In this document: positions 6,431 through 15,308 of the stretch, piece by piece | How the letters are laid out: the number at the start of each line of letters is the position of its first letter | Position numbering within the stretch: the stretch's first letter is position 1 | Assembly: GCA_018268675.1 (NCBI GenBank) | Contig: JAFDWB010000064.1 | Coordinates: forward strand, 1 to 64,000 | Direction of reading: 5' to 3' | Source: Actinomycetota bacterium | Lineage (GTDB): Bacteria; Actinomycetota; Thermoleophilia; Solirubrobacterales; 70-9 | DNA length: 64,000 nt | Notes under the pieces: model-generated | The model's input: only the letters and a program-made list of their open reading frames with translations | Databases searched by the model: none | What the model was told of the DNA's origin: nothing | Translations under genes and position numbers: made by a program

Positions 6431-9400
6431 GTGCCGCTGAAACTGATCCTCGGACCCCCCAACTCGGGGCGCGCGGGCCTCGTCCGGCGTCGCTACCTGG
6501 ATGCCCTGGAGCGGGACCCGGTGCTGGTGGTGCCGACCGTCGACGACGTTTTCGCCTTCGAGCGCGAGCTCTGCGGGGCGGGCGCCGCCCTCGGCGGCAC
6601 GGTGCTCACCTTCGGCGCCCTGTTCGGGCAGATCGCCACCGCCGCGGGGCGCCCGCCCGGCGCCGTCCTCTCCCCCGCCCAGCGCCGCCGCTGCGTCGCG
6701 GTGGCGGTCGAGGAGCTGTCGGGGCGGCTCGGGCCGCTGCGCCGTTCGGCCGGGCGCCCGGGCTTCGCCGCCGCCTTCGCGCGACTGCTCGACGAGCTGC
6801 AGGCCGCCGGGGTCGGGCCGCCGCAGGTCGAGGCGAGCGCCGGCACCCTCGAGGGCTCCGCCTACCTCACCGACGTCGCCACCCTCTTCGCCGGTTACGA
6901 GGCGGCGCGCGAGCGCAGCGGCAGGCTGGACGCCGCCGGGATCGCCCGCGAGGCGGTCGGCCTCCTGCGCGCGGACCCCGGGCCGTGGGCGGGCCGCCCC
7001 ATCTTCCTCTATGGACTCGACGACCTCACCCCGCCGCAGTTCGACCTGGTCGCGGCGCTCGCCGCCCGCACCGAGGTCACGGTCGCGGTCCCCTTCGAGC
7101 CCGGCGACGAGGCGCTGGCGGCGCGCGGCCGGCTGCTGGGACAGCTGCGGGCGCTGGGGCCGGTCGAGGAGACGACCCTCGAGGCCGACCCGGCCAACAC
7201 CGCGAGCCCCCAGCTCTACGCCCTGGCGCGCGGCTTCGGCCTCCCCGAGGCGTCCCCCGCGCCTCTCCCCGAGCGCTCCGACCTGACCCTGCTGCGCTCG
7301 GCCGGGACCCGCGCCGAGGCGGAGGCGATCGCCGCCGAGGTCTCCCGCCTCGTCCGCGACGGCGCCGCCCCCGACGAGATCGCGGTCGCCCTGCGAGATC
7401 CCGGCCGCCGCGGCCCCGAGCTCGAAGCGGCGCTCGAGGCGAACGGGATCGCCGCCGCGCTCGAGGCCGAGGTGCCGGTGACCTCGACCTCGGTCGGCGG
7501 CGCCGTCGTCGCCCTGCTCGAGACCGCCTTCGGCAGCGGGCGGGCAGCCGACCTCCTGCGCTACCTCCGCGGACCTTCGGGCTTCCGCCCGGACTCGGTC
7601 GACTGGTTGGAGAAACGCATCCGCGGCGAACGGATCGCCGACGCGGCGACCGCGCTCGCGCGTTGGGGCGCCACCGACGGCGAGGAGCCGCGCGACCTGC
7701 GCCGCCTGCGCGACGCCGCCGCCGAATCCCCGGCCGCGCTCTGTGCCGCGGTCGCCGGGCTGGTCGGGACGATGGCCTCGCGCCCGTTCCGGACCGGCGA
7801 GGACGGGCCGCGCCTCGGCCCCGGCGACGGGCTCGAGCTGCGCGCCGCGGGCGCGATCGCGGCGGCGCTCTCGGAGCTCGCCGCGCTCGGGCCGCTCGCC
7901 CCCGCCCCGCAGCGCCTCGCGGAGACGGTCGCGGCGCTCGATTTCCGCGTCTGGAGCGGCCCGGTCGAGGGCCGGGTGCGGATCGCCAGCCCCTACCGCC
8001 TGCGCGCCGCGCGCTTCGACCACGTGCTCGTCGGCTCGCTGCAGGACGGCGAGTTCCCCCGCCGCGACCGCGGCGGCGACCCGTTCCTCTCCGAGGCGCA
8101 GCGGGAGCGGCTCGGCCTCGACCCCCGCCGCGACACCGAAGCCGAGGAGCGCTACCTCTTCGGCGTCTGCCTGGCGCTGCCGCGCCGGCGCCTCTTCCTC
8201 TCCTACCGCGACAGCGACGAGAACGGCGCCGCCGAGTCGCGCTCGCCGCTGCTGGAGGAGGTGCGGGCGCTGCTCGCCCCGCCGACGCCGGCCGACGGGG
8301 CGGCCGACCCGGTCGAGGCGGCGATCACCCGCGAGCGCGGCCTCGCCGACGTCGTCGCCCCCCTCGCCGAGGCGCCGTCCGCCGACGAGCTGGCCCGCGC
8401 CCTCGCCGCCCACGGCCCCGGCGCCGACCCCCGCGCTCTCCTCGCCGCGGTCGGGATCGACGACACCACCCCGCCCCCCACCTCGACGCTTGTCAACGAT
8501 ACGAAGACAAGCGTCGAGAGCGTCGGCCTCGTTGCCGCGCTCGAGGACCGGCTCCGGCGCGCGCGGCGAGCCGAGGCCGCGGCGCGGGCGCCGGGGCCAC
8601 TGACGAACCCCGCGGTGCTCGCGTCCCTTGCGGGGGTCGAGGCCTACGGCGGCACCACCCTGGAGGGGTTCGACGAATGCTCCTACCGCTGGTTCGCCGA
8701 CCACGAGCTCGACCCGCAGCCGCTCGACCCGGTGCCCGACCCGCTGGTCCAGGGCGGCCTCATCCACGCCGTGCTGGAGCGCCTGTATCGGGAGCGGCCC
8801 GGCGGCGATCCCCTCCCGCGCCCGGCGTCCCTGGCCGCCTGGATCGACCGCGGGCGTGCGCTCCTCACCGAGCAGCTGGCCGAGCGCGAAGTGGGCGGGC
8901 ATCCGGCCGAGCGGGCGATGGCGCGGCGGGTCGAGCGCCTGCTCGAGCGCTTCCTCGGCGAAGAGGCGGCGCGCGACACCGGCGGCTTCGAGCCGTGGCT
9001 GCTGGAGGCGGGCTTCGGCCTCGGCGAGGAGGCGGAGCGGCCGAGCCTCGACCTCGGCGGCTGGGGGCTCCACGGGGCGATCGACCGCGTCGACCGGGCG
9101 CCCGACGGCCGCGCCGTCGTCCACGACTACAAGCTCGCCGCGAGCGTCACCGCGCGCGACAAGTTCGAGGAGCGGGCGAAGCTGCAGTTGCCGCTCTACC
9201 TGCTCGCGGCGCAGATCCACTGGGGCGCCGAGCCGGTCGGCGGCATCTACCACCCGCTGCGGGGGACCTCGAACCGGCGCCCTCGCGGCGTCGTCGCGGC
9301 CGGGTCCGCGGCCGAGCTCGGCTACGACCTCTACCGCGGCGACGTGGTCGAGGAGGCGGAGCTGGAGGAGCTGCTGGAGCAGACGCGCGAGCGCGGGGCG

Positions 9401-9574
9401 GCGATCGTCGCCCGCATCCGCGCCGGCGAGATCCGCCGCGACCCCGGCCCGCGCGAGGGCCTCCGCGGCCACGATGTCTGCCCGACCTGGTGCTCCTTCG
9501 CGCCGATCTGCCGCCGCGACCGCGCCCCCTCTTATGTGGAGCGTGAAGAGAACGAGGCGGGGTGGGAGCGGTGA
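6431..9574 (+). CDS. AddB/AdnA-like helicase-nuclease subunit
   Basis: A 1047-residue partner subunit of a double-strand-end resection helicase-nuclease. It begins with a degenerate Walker A, GPPNSGRA (~8-15), where the Lys is Arg, so the ATPase is probably inactive as in AddB. The C-terminal PD-(D/E)XK nuclease shows GAIDRVDRAPDG followed by VVHDYKLA. Cysteines that may hold a 4Fe-4S cluster are FDECSYRWF (~750) and CPTWCSFAPIC near the C-terminus. The 33-nt palindromic element at 8484-8516 adds TLVNDTKTSVE at ~685-695, in a linker before the nuclease region. It is followed at once by the active helicase gene. Confidence 0.88.
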   Translation: MPLKLILGPPNSGRAGLVRRRYLDALERDPVLVVPTVDDVFAFERELCGAGAALGGTVLTFGALFGQIATAAGRPPGAVLSPAQRRRCVAVAVEELSGRLGPLRRSAGRPGFAAAFARLLDELQAAGVGPPQVEASAGTLEGSAYLTDVATLFAGYEAARERSGRLDAAGIAREAVGLLRADPGPWAGRPIFLYGLDDLTPPQFDLVAALAARTEVTVAVPFEPGDEALAARGRLLGQLRALGPVEETTLEADPANTASPQLYALARGFGLPEASPAPLPERSDLTLLRSAGTRAEAEAIAAEVSRLVRDGAAPDEIAVALRDPGRRGPELEAALEANGIAAALEAEVPVTSTSVGGAVVALLETAFGSGRAADLLRYLRGPSGFRPDSVDWLEKRIRGERIADAATALARWGATDGEEPRDLRRLRDAAAESPAALCAAVAGLVGTMASRPFRTGEDGPRLGPGDGLELRAAGAIAAALSELAALGPLAPAPQRLAETVAALDFRVWSGPVEGRVRIASPYRLRAARFDHVLVGSLQDGEFPRRDRGGDPFLSEAQRERLGLDPRRDTEAEERYLFGVCLALPRRRLFLSYRDSDENGAAESRSPLLEEVRALLAPPTPADGAADPVEAAITRERGLADVVAPLAEAPSADELARALAAHGPGADPRALLAAVGIDDTTPPPTSTLVNDTKTSVESVGLVAALEDRLRRARRAEAAARAPGPLTNPAVLASLAGVEAYGGTTLEGFDECSYRWFADHELDPQPLDPVPDPLVQGGLIHAVLERLYRERPGGDPLPRPASLAAWIDRGRALLTEQLAEREVGGHPAERAMARRVERLLERFLGEEAARDTGGFEPWLLEAGFGLGEEAERPSLDLGGWGLHGAIDRVDRAPDGRAVVHDYKLAASVTARDKFEERAKLQLPLYLLAAQIHWGAEPVGGIYHPLRGTSNRRPRGVVAAGSAAELGYDLYRGDVVEEAELEELLEQTRERGAAIVARIRAGEIRRDPGPREGLRGHDVCPTWCSFAPICRRDRAPSYVEREENEAGWER
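8484..8516. repeat. 33-nt palindromic element inside the AddB-like gene, copy P1
   Basis: Arms CGACGCTTGTC (8484-8494) and GACAAGCGTCG (8506-8516) flank an 11-nt loop. Read in the gene's frame it gives TLVNDTKTSVE. The same 33 bases, in the same codon phase, occur in thrB (28330-28362), and a variant is intergenic at 20935-20967. Confidence 0.9.
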
Positions 9575-12500
9575 GCGCGGCGACACCGGTCGAGCCCGCA
9601 GTCGAGCGCTCCCCCACCCCCGAGCAGCGCGCCGCGATCGAGGCGCGCGGCCGCGACGTCCTGCTCGAGGCGGGCGCCGGTTCCGGGAAGACCGGGGTGA
9701 TGGTCGAGCGCTACGTCCGCCTCGTCGTCGACGAGGGCGTCTCCCCCGACGCCGTCCTCGCCTTCACCTTCACCGACAAGGCGGCGGCCGAGCTGCGCGC
9801 CCGGGTGCGGGCCGAGCTCGCCCGCCGCGCCGCCGGCACCGGCGCCGCCGCGGTGCGGGCCGCCGCCCTCCTCTCGACCGTCGGCGGTGCCTGGATCACC
9901 ACCATCCACGGCTTCTGCAACCGCGTCCTCGCCGCCCACCCGGTGGCCGCCGGGGTCGACCCAGGCTTCCGCGTCCTCGATCAGCCCGAGGCCGAGCGCG
10001 CCGCCCGCGAGGCCTTCGACGCCGCCCTCGCCGAGTTCCTCGCCGCGAGCGACCCCGCCCGCGAGGAGACCGTCGCCGCCTACGACCTCGAAGGCCTGCG
10101 CGCCGTCGTCGTCGCCTCCCAAGACGAGCTGCGCAGCCGCGGCGTCGCCGAGCCGGCGCTCCCCGACCCGCCCGCCACCGATCCCGCCGAGGCGCTCGCC
10201 CGCGCGATCGAGGCGGCCGGCGAATGCCTCGAGGAGCTGGCCTCGGGCAACGGCAGGCGCGCGGCGCTCGAGGACGCCCTCGCCCGCCTCACCCAGCCCG
10301 GCCCGCCGCCGTCCCTGGCCGAGCTGGAAGCGCTCCGGCCCGGCGGCACCGCGAAAGCGCTCGGCCCGTTCCGCGACGCGCTCGAGGAGGCGATCGCCCG
10401 CACCGCCGAGGCGGGCGAGGGCGGCGTCGCCTACCGCCATCTCGCCGATCTGCTGCGCCTCTACACCGCCGCCTTCGAGGCCGCCAAGGCCCGCCGCGCC
10501 GGGATCGACTTCGAGGACCTCCAGATCCTCGCCGCGCGCCTGCTCGAGCGCGCCGAGATCGGCGGCGCCTACCGCGGCCGCTTCTCCCACCTTCTGGTCG
10601 ACGAGTTCCAGGACACGAATCGCCTGCAATTGCGCCTGATCGAGGCGCTCCAAGGGCCGCGTTCCCAGCTCGTCGTGGTCGGCGACGAACTGCAGTCGAT
10701 CTATTCCTTCCGGCACGCCGACCTCGATGTCTTCCGCCGCCGCCGCGAGGAGATCGACGCCGACCCCGGGGCCGAGCTGATGCGCCTCAGCGGCAACTTC
10801 CGCTCGCGCCCCGAGGTGATCGGCGCGGTCAACCTCTTCGGCGCGGCGCTGCTCGGCCCCGCCTACCGGCCGCTGCGGGTCGGCGCGCCGCCCGCGAAGC
10901 CGGCGCCGCGCGGCAGCGGGCCGGCGGTCGAGCTCCACCTCACCGCGCGCGACGGCTGGGACGAGGAGGGGATCGACCTCGACCCGGCGATCGACGGCCG
11001 CACGCCGCTGAACTGCCTGGCCGAGGCGCGGACGCTGGCGGCGCGCCTGCGCGAGCTCCACGACGCGGGGGTCGAGCGCGGCGCGATGGTCGTCCTGCTG
11101 CGCGCCTTCACCCACCTGGACGCCTACGAAGACTCGCTGGCGCGTGCCGGCCTGCGCCCTTATGTGGTCGGCGGGCGCGGCTACTGGTCCCAGCAGCAGG
11201 TCGCCGACGTGACGGCGCTGCTGGCGACGATCGCCAACCCCCTGGACGACGAGGCGCTCTTCGGCGCCCTCGCCTCGCCCGCCTGCGCGGTCGCCCCGGA
11301 CACGCTCTGGCTGCTGCGCGCGGCGGCGGGGCGGCGACGCCACGTCTGGCCGGCGCTGGAGCGGCTGGCGCTCGGCGGCGAGGCGGAGCTCGCCGAGCCC
11401 GAACGCCTCGGGGAGATCCCGGCGGGGGAGCGCGAGCTGCTCGCGGAGTTCGCGACCCAGATGGTGGGACTGCGGGCGCGGGCGCCGCGCCTCGGCCTGG
11501 CCGGGCTGGTCGAGGCGGCGGTGACCGAGACCGGCTACGACCTGGCGACGCTGCTGCGGCCCGCGGGCGAGGCGCGGCTCGCCAACGTGCGCAAGCTCTC
11601 CCGCCTGGCGGCGGCCTACGAGGAGCGCGAGGGCCGCGACCTGCGCGGCCTGCTCGACTTCCTCGCCGCGCGCGCCGAGGCCGACAGCGAGGCCCAGGCG
11701 GCGACCGCGGCGGAGGGCCACGACGGCGTGCGGATCATGACCGTCCACAACGCCAAGGGCCTCGAGTTCGAGGTCGTCGCCGTTCCCGACCTCGCCCGCG
11801 GTCTGCTGTCGGGCGGGCGGCGTCCGGTCCTCGCCCTGGGGCGTGAGCAGCCGCCCCGTGTCGGCCTCCAGTGGCGGCGCCTCGGGCGGGCGTCGGTGAA
11901 CCTCTACGACTACGGCGAGCTGATCGAGGCAGGCGAGGCGCGCGACTCCGAGGAGGGCCTGCGCCTCTTCCACGTCGCCGCGACCCGGGCGCGCGAGCGC
12001 CTGATCCTCAGCGGGGTGGTGAAACCCGAGCCGAGCAAGGAGCTGCGGCCGGGGACCGCGGTGGTCGAGCGCCTGGTCGAGACGCTGGGGATGCCGCGCG
12101 ACGAGGACTCGGAGGTCGTGGTCCCGGCGCCGGAGGCGCGGCCGGGACTGGAGGAGGAGTTCGGACCGTCGGAGATCGCCGTCCATGTCAATGCCCCCTC
12201 GCCCGAGCGGGCCGCCGAACTGCGGGACCTGCACCTCGACACCGCCGCGGATCGGCCGCTCGGCTCGGGGACGCCGCCGTTGGTCGAGCGCCAGCCGCCG
12301 ATCGTGCCCGCGCGACCGCTCTCCTACACCGCGATCTCGGCGTTCGAGGAATGCGCCTACCGGTTCTACATGGAGCGCGTGTTGGGACTGCCGGCTGCCG
12401 CGGCGGCGGGGGGCACCGGGGCCGGAGATGAGGGGCCCTCCGCGCGCGAAGAACGAAGTGCGCGGGGCGCCGCGGTGCACGCGTTGCTCGAGTGGTCGCA

Positions 12501-13098
12501 GGCGAACGGGTGGGGCGAGCCCTCGGCGGAGCTGGCGCGGCGGCACGCGTCGGCCGCGGGGCTCGACCTGGACGGTGCAGGTGCGGAGGAATTGCTGGGG
12601 CCGGTGCGGGACTGGCTCGGCTCGCCGCTGCGGGAAGAGATCGCCGGGGCCGCGCGAGCGCGTGCCGAGGTCCCGATCCTGCTCGGGGCAGGGGGCACCG
12701 TGCTGCGGGGTTCGATCGACCTGTTGGTGGAGCGCGAGGAGGCACCACCGCTGGTCGTCGACTATAAGACCGACCGCCTCGGCAGCGAGGACCCGGCGGC
12801 TCGCGCCGAGCACTACGAGATCCAGCGCTCGATCTACGCGATGGCCGCGGCGGAGAGCCTCGGCGCGAGCGAGGTCGAGGTCGCCTACGTCTTTCTCGAG
12901 CGCGCCGACGCCCCGGTCCGCACGATCCTCACCGCCGCCGACATGGAGGCCGGCCGCGCCCGCATCGAGGCCGCCGTCGCCGCGATCGGCGCCGGCGACT
13001 TCTCCCCCGCCCCCGAGCCCGAGCGCACCTGGGACCTATGCCGCGGCTGTCCCGCCCTCGGCCGCCTCTGCTCCGGCCCCGGCGATCCACCAGGTTGA
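9562..13098 (+). CDS. UvrD/AddA-like ATP-dependent helicase-exonuclease
   Basis: Active superfamily 1A helicase-nuclease, 1178 residues, expected to resect double-strand breaks with the AddB-like partner. Motifs in order: Walker A AGAGSGKT (~36-43), TFTDKAAAELRARV, TIHGFCNRVL, DEFQDTNRLQL (motif II), GDELQSIYSFRHADL (III), NFRSRPEVI, HNAKGLEFEVVAV and VAATRARERL (VI). The nuclease shows GSIDLLVE with VVDYKTDR. Cysteines ECAYRFY and CRGCPALGRLC could hold a second Fe-S cluster. The start may be GTG 9562 or GTG 9571; both overlap the previous gene. The TGA stop comes from the palindrome at 13094. Confidence 0.93.
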   Translation: MGAVSAATPVEPAVERSPTPEQRAAIEARGRDVLLEAGAGSGKTGVMVERYVRLVVDEGVSPDAVLAFTFTDKAAAELRARVRAELARRAAGTGAAAVRAAALLSTVGGAWITTIHGFCNRVLAAHPVAAGVDPGFRVLDQPEAERAAREAFDAALAEFLAASDPAREETVAAYDLEGLRAVVVASQDELRSRGVAEPALPDPPATDPAEALARAIEAAGECLEELASGNGRRAALEDALARLTQPGPPPSLAELEALRPGGTAKALGPFRDALEEAIARTAEAGEGGVAYRHLADLLRLYTAAFEAAKARRAGIDFEDLQILAARLLERAEIGGAYRGRFSHLLVDEFQDTNRLQLRLIEALQGPRSQLVVVGDELQSIYSFRHADLDVFRRRREEIDADPGAELMRLSGNFRSRPEVIGAVNLFGAALLGPAYRPLRVGAPPAKPAPRGSGPAVELHLTARDGWDEEGIDLDPAIDGRTPLNCLAEARTLAARLRELHDAGVERGAMVVLLRAFTHLDAYEDSLARAGLRPYVVGGRGYWSQQQVADVTALLATIANPLDDEALFGALASPACAVAPDTLWLLRAAAGRRRHVWPALERLALGGEAELAEPERLGEIPAGERELLAEFATQMVGLRARAPRLGLAGLVEAAVTETGYDLATLLRPAGEARLANVRKLSRLAAAYEEREGRDLRGLLDFLAARAEADSEAQAATAAEGHDGVRIMTVHNAKGLEFEVVAVPDLARGLLSGGRRPVLALGREQPPRVGLQWRRLGRASVNLYDYGELIEAGEARDSEEGLRLFHVAATRARERLILSGVVKPEPSKELRPGTAVVERLVETLGMPRDEDSEVVVPAPEARPGLEEEFGPSEIAVHVNAPSPERAAELRDLHLDTAADRPLGSGTPPLVERQPPIVPARPLSYTAISAFEECAYRFYMERVLGLPAAAAAGGTGAGDEGPSAREERSARGAAVHALLEWSQANGWGEPSAELARRHASAAGLDLDGAGAEELLGPVRDWLGSPLREEIAGAARARAEVPILLGAGGTVLRGSIDLLVEREEAPPLVVDYKTDRLGSEDPAARAEHYEIQRSIYAMAAAESLGASEVEVAYVFLERADAPVRTILTAADMEAGRARIEAAVAAIGAGDFSPAPEPERTWDLCRGCPALGRLCSGPGDPPG

Positions 13099-13142
13099 TG
13101 GGCCGAAAACCCGCCTATATGTCGCGTTTTCGGCCCATCAAC
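13094..13142. terminator. 49-nt palindrome at a convergent junction, copy A2
   Basis: Perfect 16-bp arms: GTTGATGGGCCGAAAA (13094-13109) and its complement at 13127-13142, with a 17-nt loop containing CTATATG. The left arm contains the TGA stop of the helicase gene; xseB on the other strand ends 15 nt beyond the right arm. Confidence 0.78.
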
Positions 13143-13156
13143 ATCGAGCCGCGGGG

Positions 13157-13393
13157 TCAGGGGCCCGCGCTCGCGGAGGAATCGAGGCGAGAAGCCAAGT
13201 CGTCGAGGTTCAGTTCCTTCAGGCCCTCGCCGACGGCGTCGAGCTCGCCGGCGCAGTAGTCGACCAGCTCGCGGCCCTCGCGGCAGAGGTCGAGGGTCTC
13301 GCGCAGGCCCGCCTGGCCCGAGTCGAGGCGGTCGATGATCTCCTCGAGTCGCTCGACGGCGGCCTCGTAGCTCGCCGGGGCCCCGTCAGTCAC
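13157..13393 (-). CDS. xseB: Exodeoxyribonuclease VII small subunit
   Basis: Small, helical subunit of exonuclease VII, which with XseA degrades single-stranded DNA. The 78-residue product has the family pattern ASYEAAVERLEEIIDRLDSG, LRETLDLCREGRELVDYC and a short tail. The frame is open to an ATG at 13453, but GTG at 13393 is preferred: it is preceded by GGAGGAG with 7-nt spacing, it overlaps the xseA stop by 8 nt, and it gives the usual ~80-residue length. Translational coupling to xseA is likely. Confidence 0.92.
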   Translation of the reverse strand: MTDGAPASYEAAVERLEEIIDRLDSGQAGLRETLDLCREGRELVDYCAGELDAVGEGLKELNLDDLASRLDSSASAGP

Positions 13394-14813
13394 GGAGATC
13401 TCCTCCGGGCGTGGGTCGGGGATCTGCAGCGGTTCGGGCGTCGATTCGGCCATCGTGGAAGCGGAGGGTAAAACGGCCGGCGGCGGCTGCGGACGCGGCG
13501 GCGGTCAGGGGCTCGCCGGCGGCGGTCTCGGCGAGGGCGTAGCCGCGCTCGAGCGTGCGCTCCGGATCGTGGGCGCGAAGGGCGACAGCGGCGTTGCGGA
13601 GCGCCTCGCGGCGCCGGGCCAGAGCTCGATCTCCGGCGCCGTCGAGCGCGGCCGCGTGACGACGCGCCTTGTCCTGCCCGACCCGGTCGGCCCGGTCGAG
13701 CGCCCGCCGCCGCGCCCGGTCGAGGACGACCGTCGCGATCCGGCGCTGGAAGGCCGCCCGCTCGGCGACGCCGCGTTCCGACGCGGCGCGGATCTCGCGC
13801 GTCTTCTGGTTCAGGACTGTGCGCTGCCGTTGCAGGGCACGGGCCGGGCCGCGGGCCAGCGCGCCGAGGTGCCGGGCCCGGGCCGCGATCGCCCCGTCCG
13901 CCCCGCGCCGCAACGCCAGCGCCTGGCGCCTCACCTCCGCCCGCGCCGCGACGCAGTCGAGCGGCACCGCCGCCTCGGCGGCGTGGGTCGGGGTCGAGCA
14001 GGAGACGGCGGCGACGTCGTCGATCAGGGTCGAGTCGCGCTCGTGGCCGACCGCGCTCACGACCGGCACCCGCAGCATCGCCACCGTCCGGCACAGGGTC
14101 TCGTCGCAGAAGGCCCAGAGATCGGCGAGGCTGCCGCCGCCGCGGGTGACGACGATCGCCTCGACCTCCGGCCGCGCCGCCAGGTCCTGCAGCGCCCGCG
14201 CGATCGCCGGCGCCGCGTGGCGGTCCTGGACCGGGGCGAACGCCCAGACCACGGTCCCGCCCCAGCCGCGCCGGGCGAGCCCGGCCAGCAGGTCGCGCCG
14301 CGCCGCGCCGCCCTCGGCGGTGACGACCCCGATCGTCTTCGGCAGCAGCGGCCGCGCCAGCTGCTTCTGCAGCTCGAAGAGGCCCTCGGCGCGGAGCTGG
14401 GTGCGGAGCGCCTCGAGCCGCGCCATCAGGTCGCCTTCCCCCGCCAGCCGCACATGCGTGGCGCGGAAGCAGAAGTTGGCCGACGCGGCGCCGCCGCCCG
14501 GGTAGTAGTCGAGCCCGCCGGCGATCACCACTTCGGCGCCGTCGCGCAGCGCCCCCTCGGGCAGGCCCGCCCGCTCGAGGTCGTTGAGCCAGATCGCGCA
14601 GGGCACCGCCCCCTCGCCGTCGCGCAGTTCGAAGTAAGCCTGCACCTTGCTCCGCCCCACCCCGGTCACCTCGCCGATCAAGAGCACCCGCGGCCGTTCC
14701 CGCATCCACTCTTTGAGCCGGTTGGCGTACCGCCCGACCGCGAACGGCCCCGGCAGATCCGGCCCCGGCCGGACAGGCGCGCCAAGCGAGATATCTGGTT
14801 CGTCCACGGCCAT
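13386..14813 (-). CDS. xseA: Exodeoxyribonuclease VII large subunit
   Basis: Catalytic subunit of exonuclease VII. The 475-residue protein has the N-terminal OB-fold (WMRERPRVLLIGEVTGVGRS, then YFELRDGEGAVPCAIW), the nuclease core with IGVVTAEGGAARRDLL, EAIVVTRGGGSLADLWAF and VPVVSAVGHERDSTLIDDVA, and a helical C-terminal region ending with ARGYALAE. In the common family core the VVT(R)GGGS and GHE motifs are present. ATG 14813 is used; a GTG one codon upstream is also possible. It ends inside the xseB start. Confidence 0.95.
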   Translation of the reverse strand: MAVDEPDISLGAPVRPGPDLPGPFAVGRYANRLKEWMRERPRVLLIGEVTGVGRSKVQAYFELRDGEGAVPCAIWLNDLERAGLPEGALRDGAEVVIAGGLDYYPGGGAASANFCFRATHVRLAGEGDLMARLEALRTQLRAEGLFELQKQLARPLLPKTIGVVTAEGGAARRDLLAGLARRGWGGTVVWAFAPVQDRHAAPAIARALQDLAARPEVEAIVVTRGGGSLADLWAFCDETLCRTVAMLRVPVVSAVGHERDSTLIDDVAAVSCSTPTHAAEAAVPLDCVAARAEVRRQALALRRGADGAIAARARHLGALARGPARALQRQRTVLNQKTREIRAASERGVAERAAFQRRIATVVLDRARRRALDRADRVGQDKARRHAAALDGAGDRALARRREALRNAAVALRAHDPERTLERGYALAETAAGEPLTAAASAAAAGRFTLRFHDGRIDARTAADPRPTPGGDLRD

Positions 14814-14861
14814 CACCCTAAAGGCGCCGGCTGACGCGGCTGGACCAAGCGGATCAGCGTG

Positions 14862-15221
14862 TCAGGCAGTCTGTTTCCAGCGTTTGGCCCAAGCCTTGAG
14901 CTCGCGAATCGCCGGCCCGAGCTCCATCCCGGTCGGCGTCAGCGAGTAGGTGACGCGCACCGGCGTCCCCGCTTCGACCTCGCGTTCGACCAGGCCTTCC
15001 TCCTCGAGCTCGCGCAGGCGCTGGGAGAGCAGGCGGTCGGAGAGGCCGGGCACCGCCTTGCGGAGCTCGCCGTAGCGCATCGGACGCTCGGTCAGGGCGC
15101 AGACGATCGCCCCGGTCCAGCGCTTGCCGATCAGCTCGATCGCCTCGTGGAACTGCGGGCAGACTTCCGTGCAGGGCGGCGGCGCGGCGGACTCTGGATG
15201 GGTCTGTGCGGCGGTATTCAC
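14862..15221 (-). CDS. HxlR family winged-helix transcriptional regulator
   Basis: A 119-residue DNA-binding regulator. The HxlR domain covers ~15-115: CPQFHEAIELIGKRWTGAIV with the conserved Cys at ~21, then RYGELRKAVPGLSDRLLSQR as recognition helix region, the wing REVEAGTPVRVTYSLTPTG and ELKAWAKRW at the end. Two further cysteines (C17, C43) are present; some HxlR proteins use Cys to sense electrophiles or redox state. It is divergent from the ArsR-led operon, and the CTTAC/GTAAG repeat between them is a good operator candidate. The GTG start has AAGG about 10 nt upstream. Confidence 0.92.
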   Translation of the reverse strand: MNTAAQTHPESAAPPPCTEVCPQFHEAIELIGKRWTGAIVCALTERPMRYGELRKAVPGLSDRLLSQRLRELEEEGLVEREVEAGTPVRVTYSLTPTGMELGPAIRELKAWAKRWKQTA

Positions 15222-15231
15222 GTCAATCGAC

Positions 15232-15246
15232 CTTACTGAACGTAAG
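15232..15246. promoter_or_regulatory. Candidate HxlR operator
   Basis: Inverted repeat CTTAC (15232-15236) and GTAAG (15242-15246) with a 5-nt spacer, 10 nt before the HxlR start. Assignment to HxlR is inference from position. Confidence 0.4.
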
Positions 15247-15292
15247 TCACCGGCCGGCGGATTTCCCGCCCACCTGCACGATCCAATACTTC

Positions 15293-15308
15293 AGTGATCA
15301 CTTAAGTG
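15293..15308. promoter_or_regulatory. Candidate ArsR operator
   Basis: Two overlapping perfect palindromes, AGTGATCACT (15293-15302) and CACTTAAGTG (15299-15308). The second covers the GTG at 15306, so binding would block the start of the ArsR operon. Confidence 0.45.

Noticed and set aside
6287-9586. A very long minus-strand open frame running from the 151-residue protein back through the AddB-like gene
   Set aside because: It is antisense to a well-supported helicase-nuclease; only the last 151 residues (5831-6286) have independent support.
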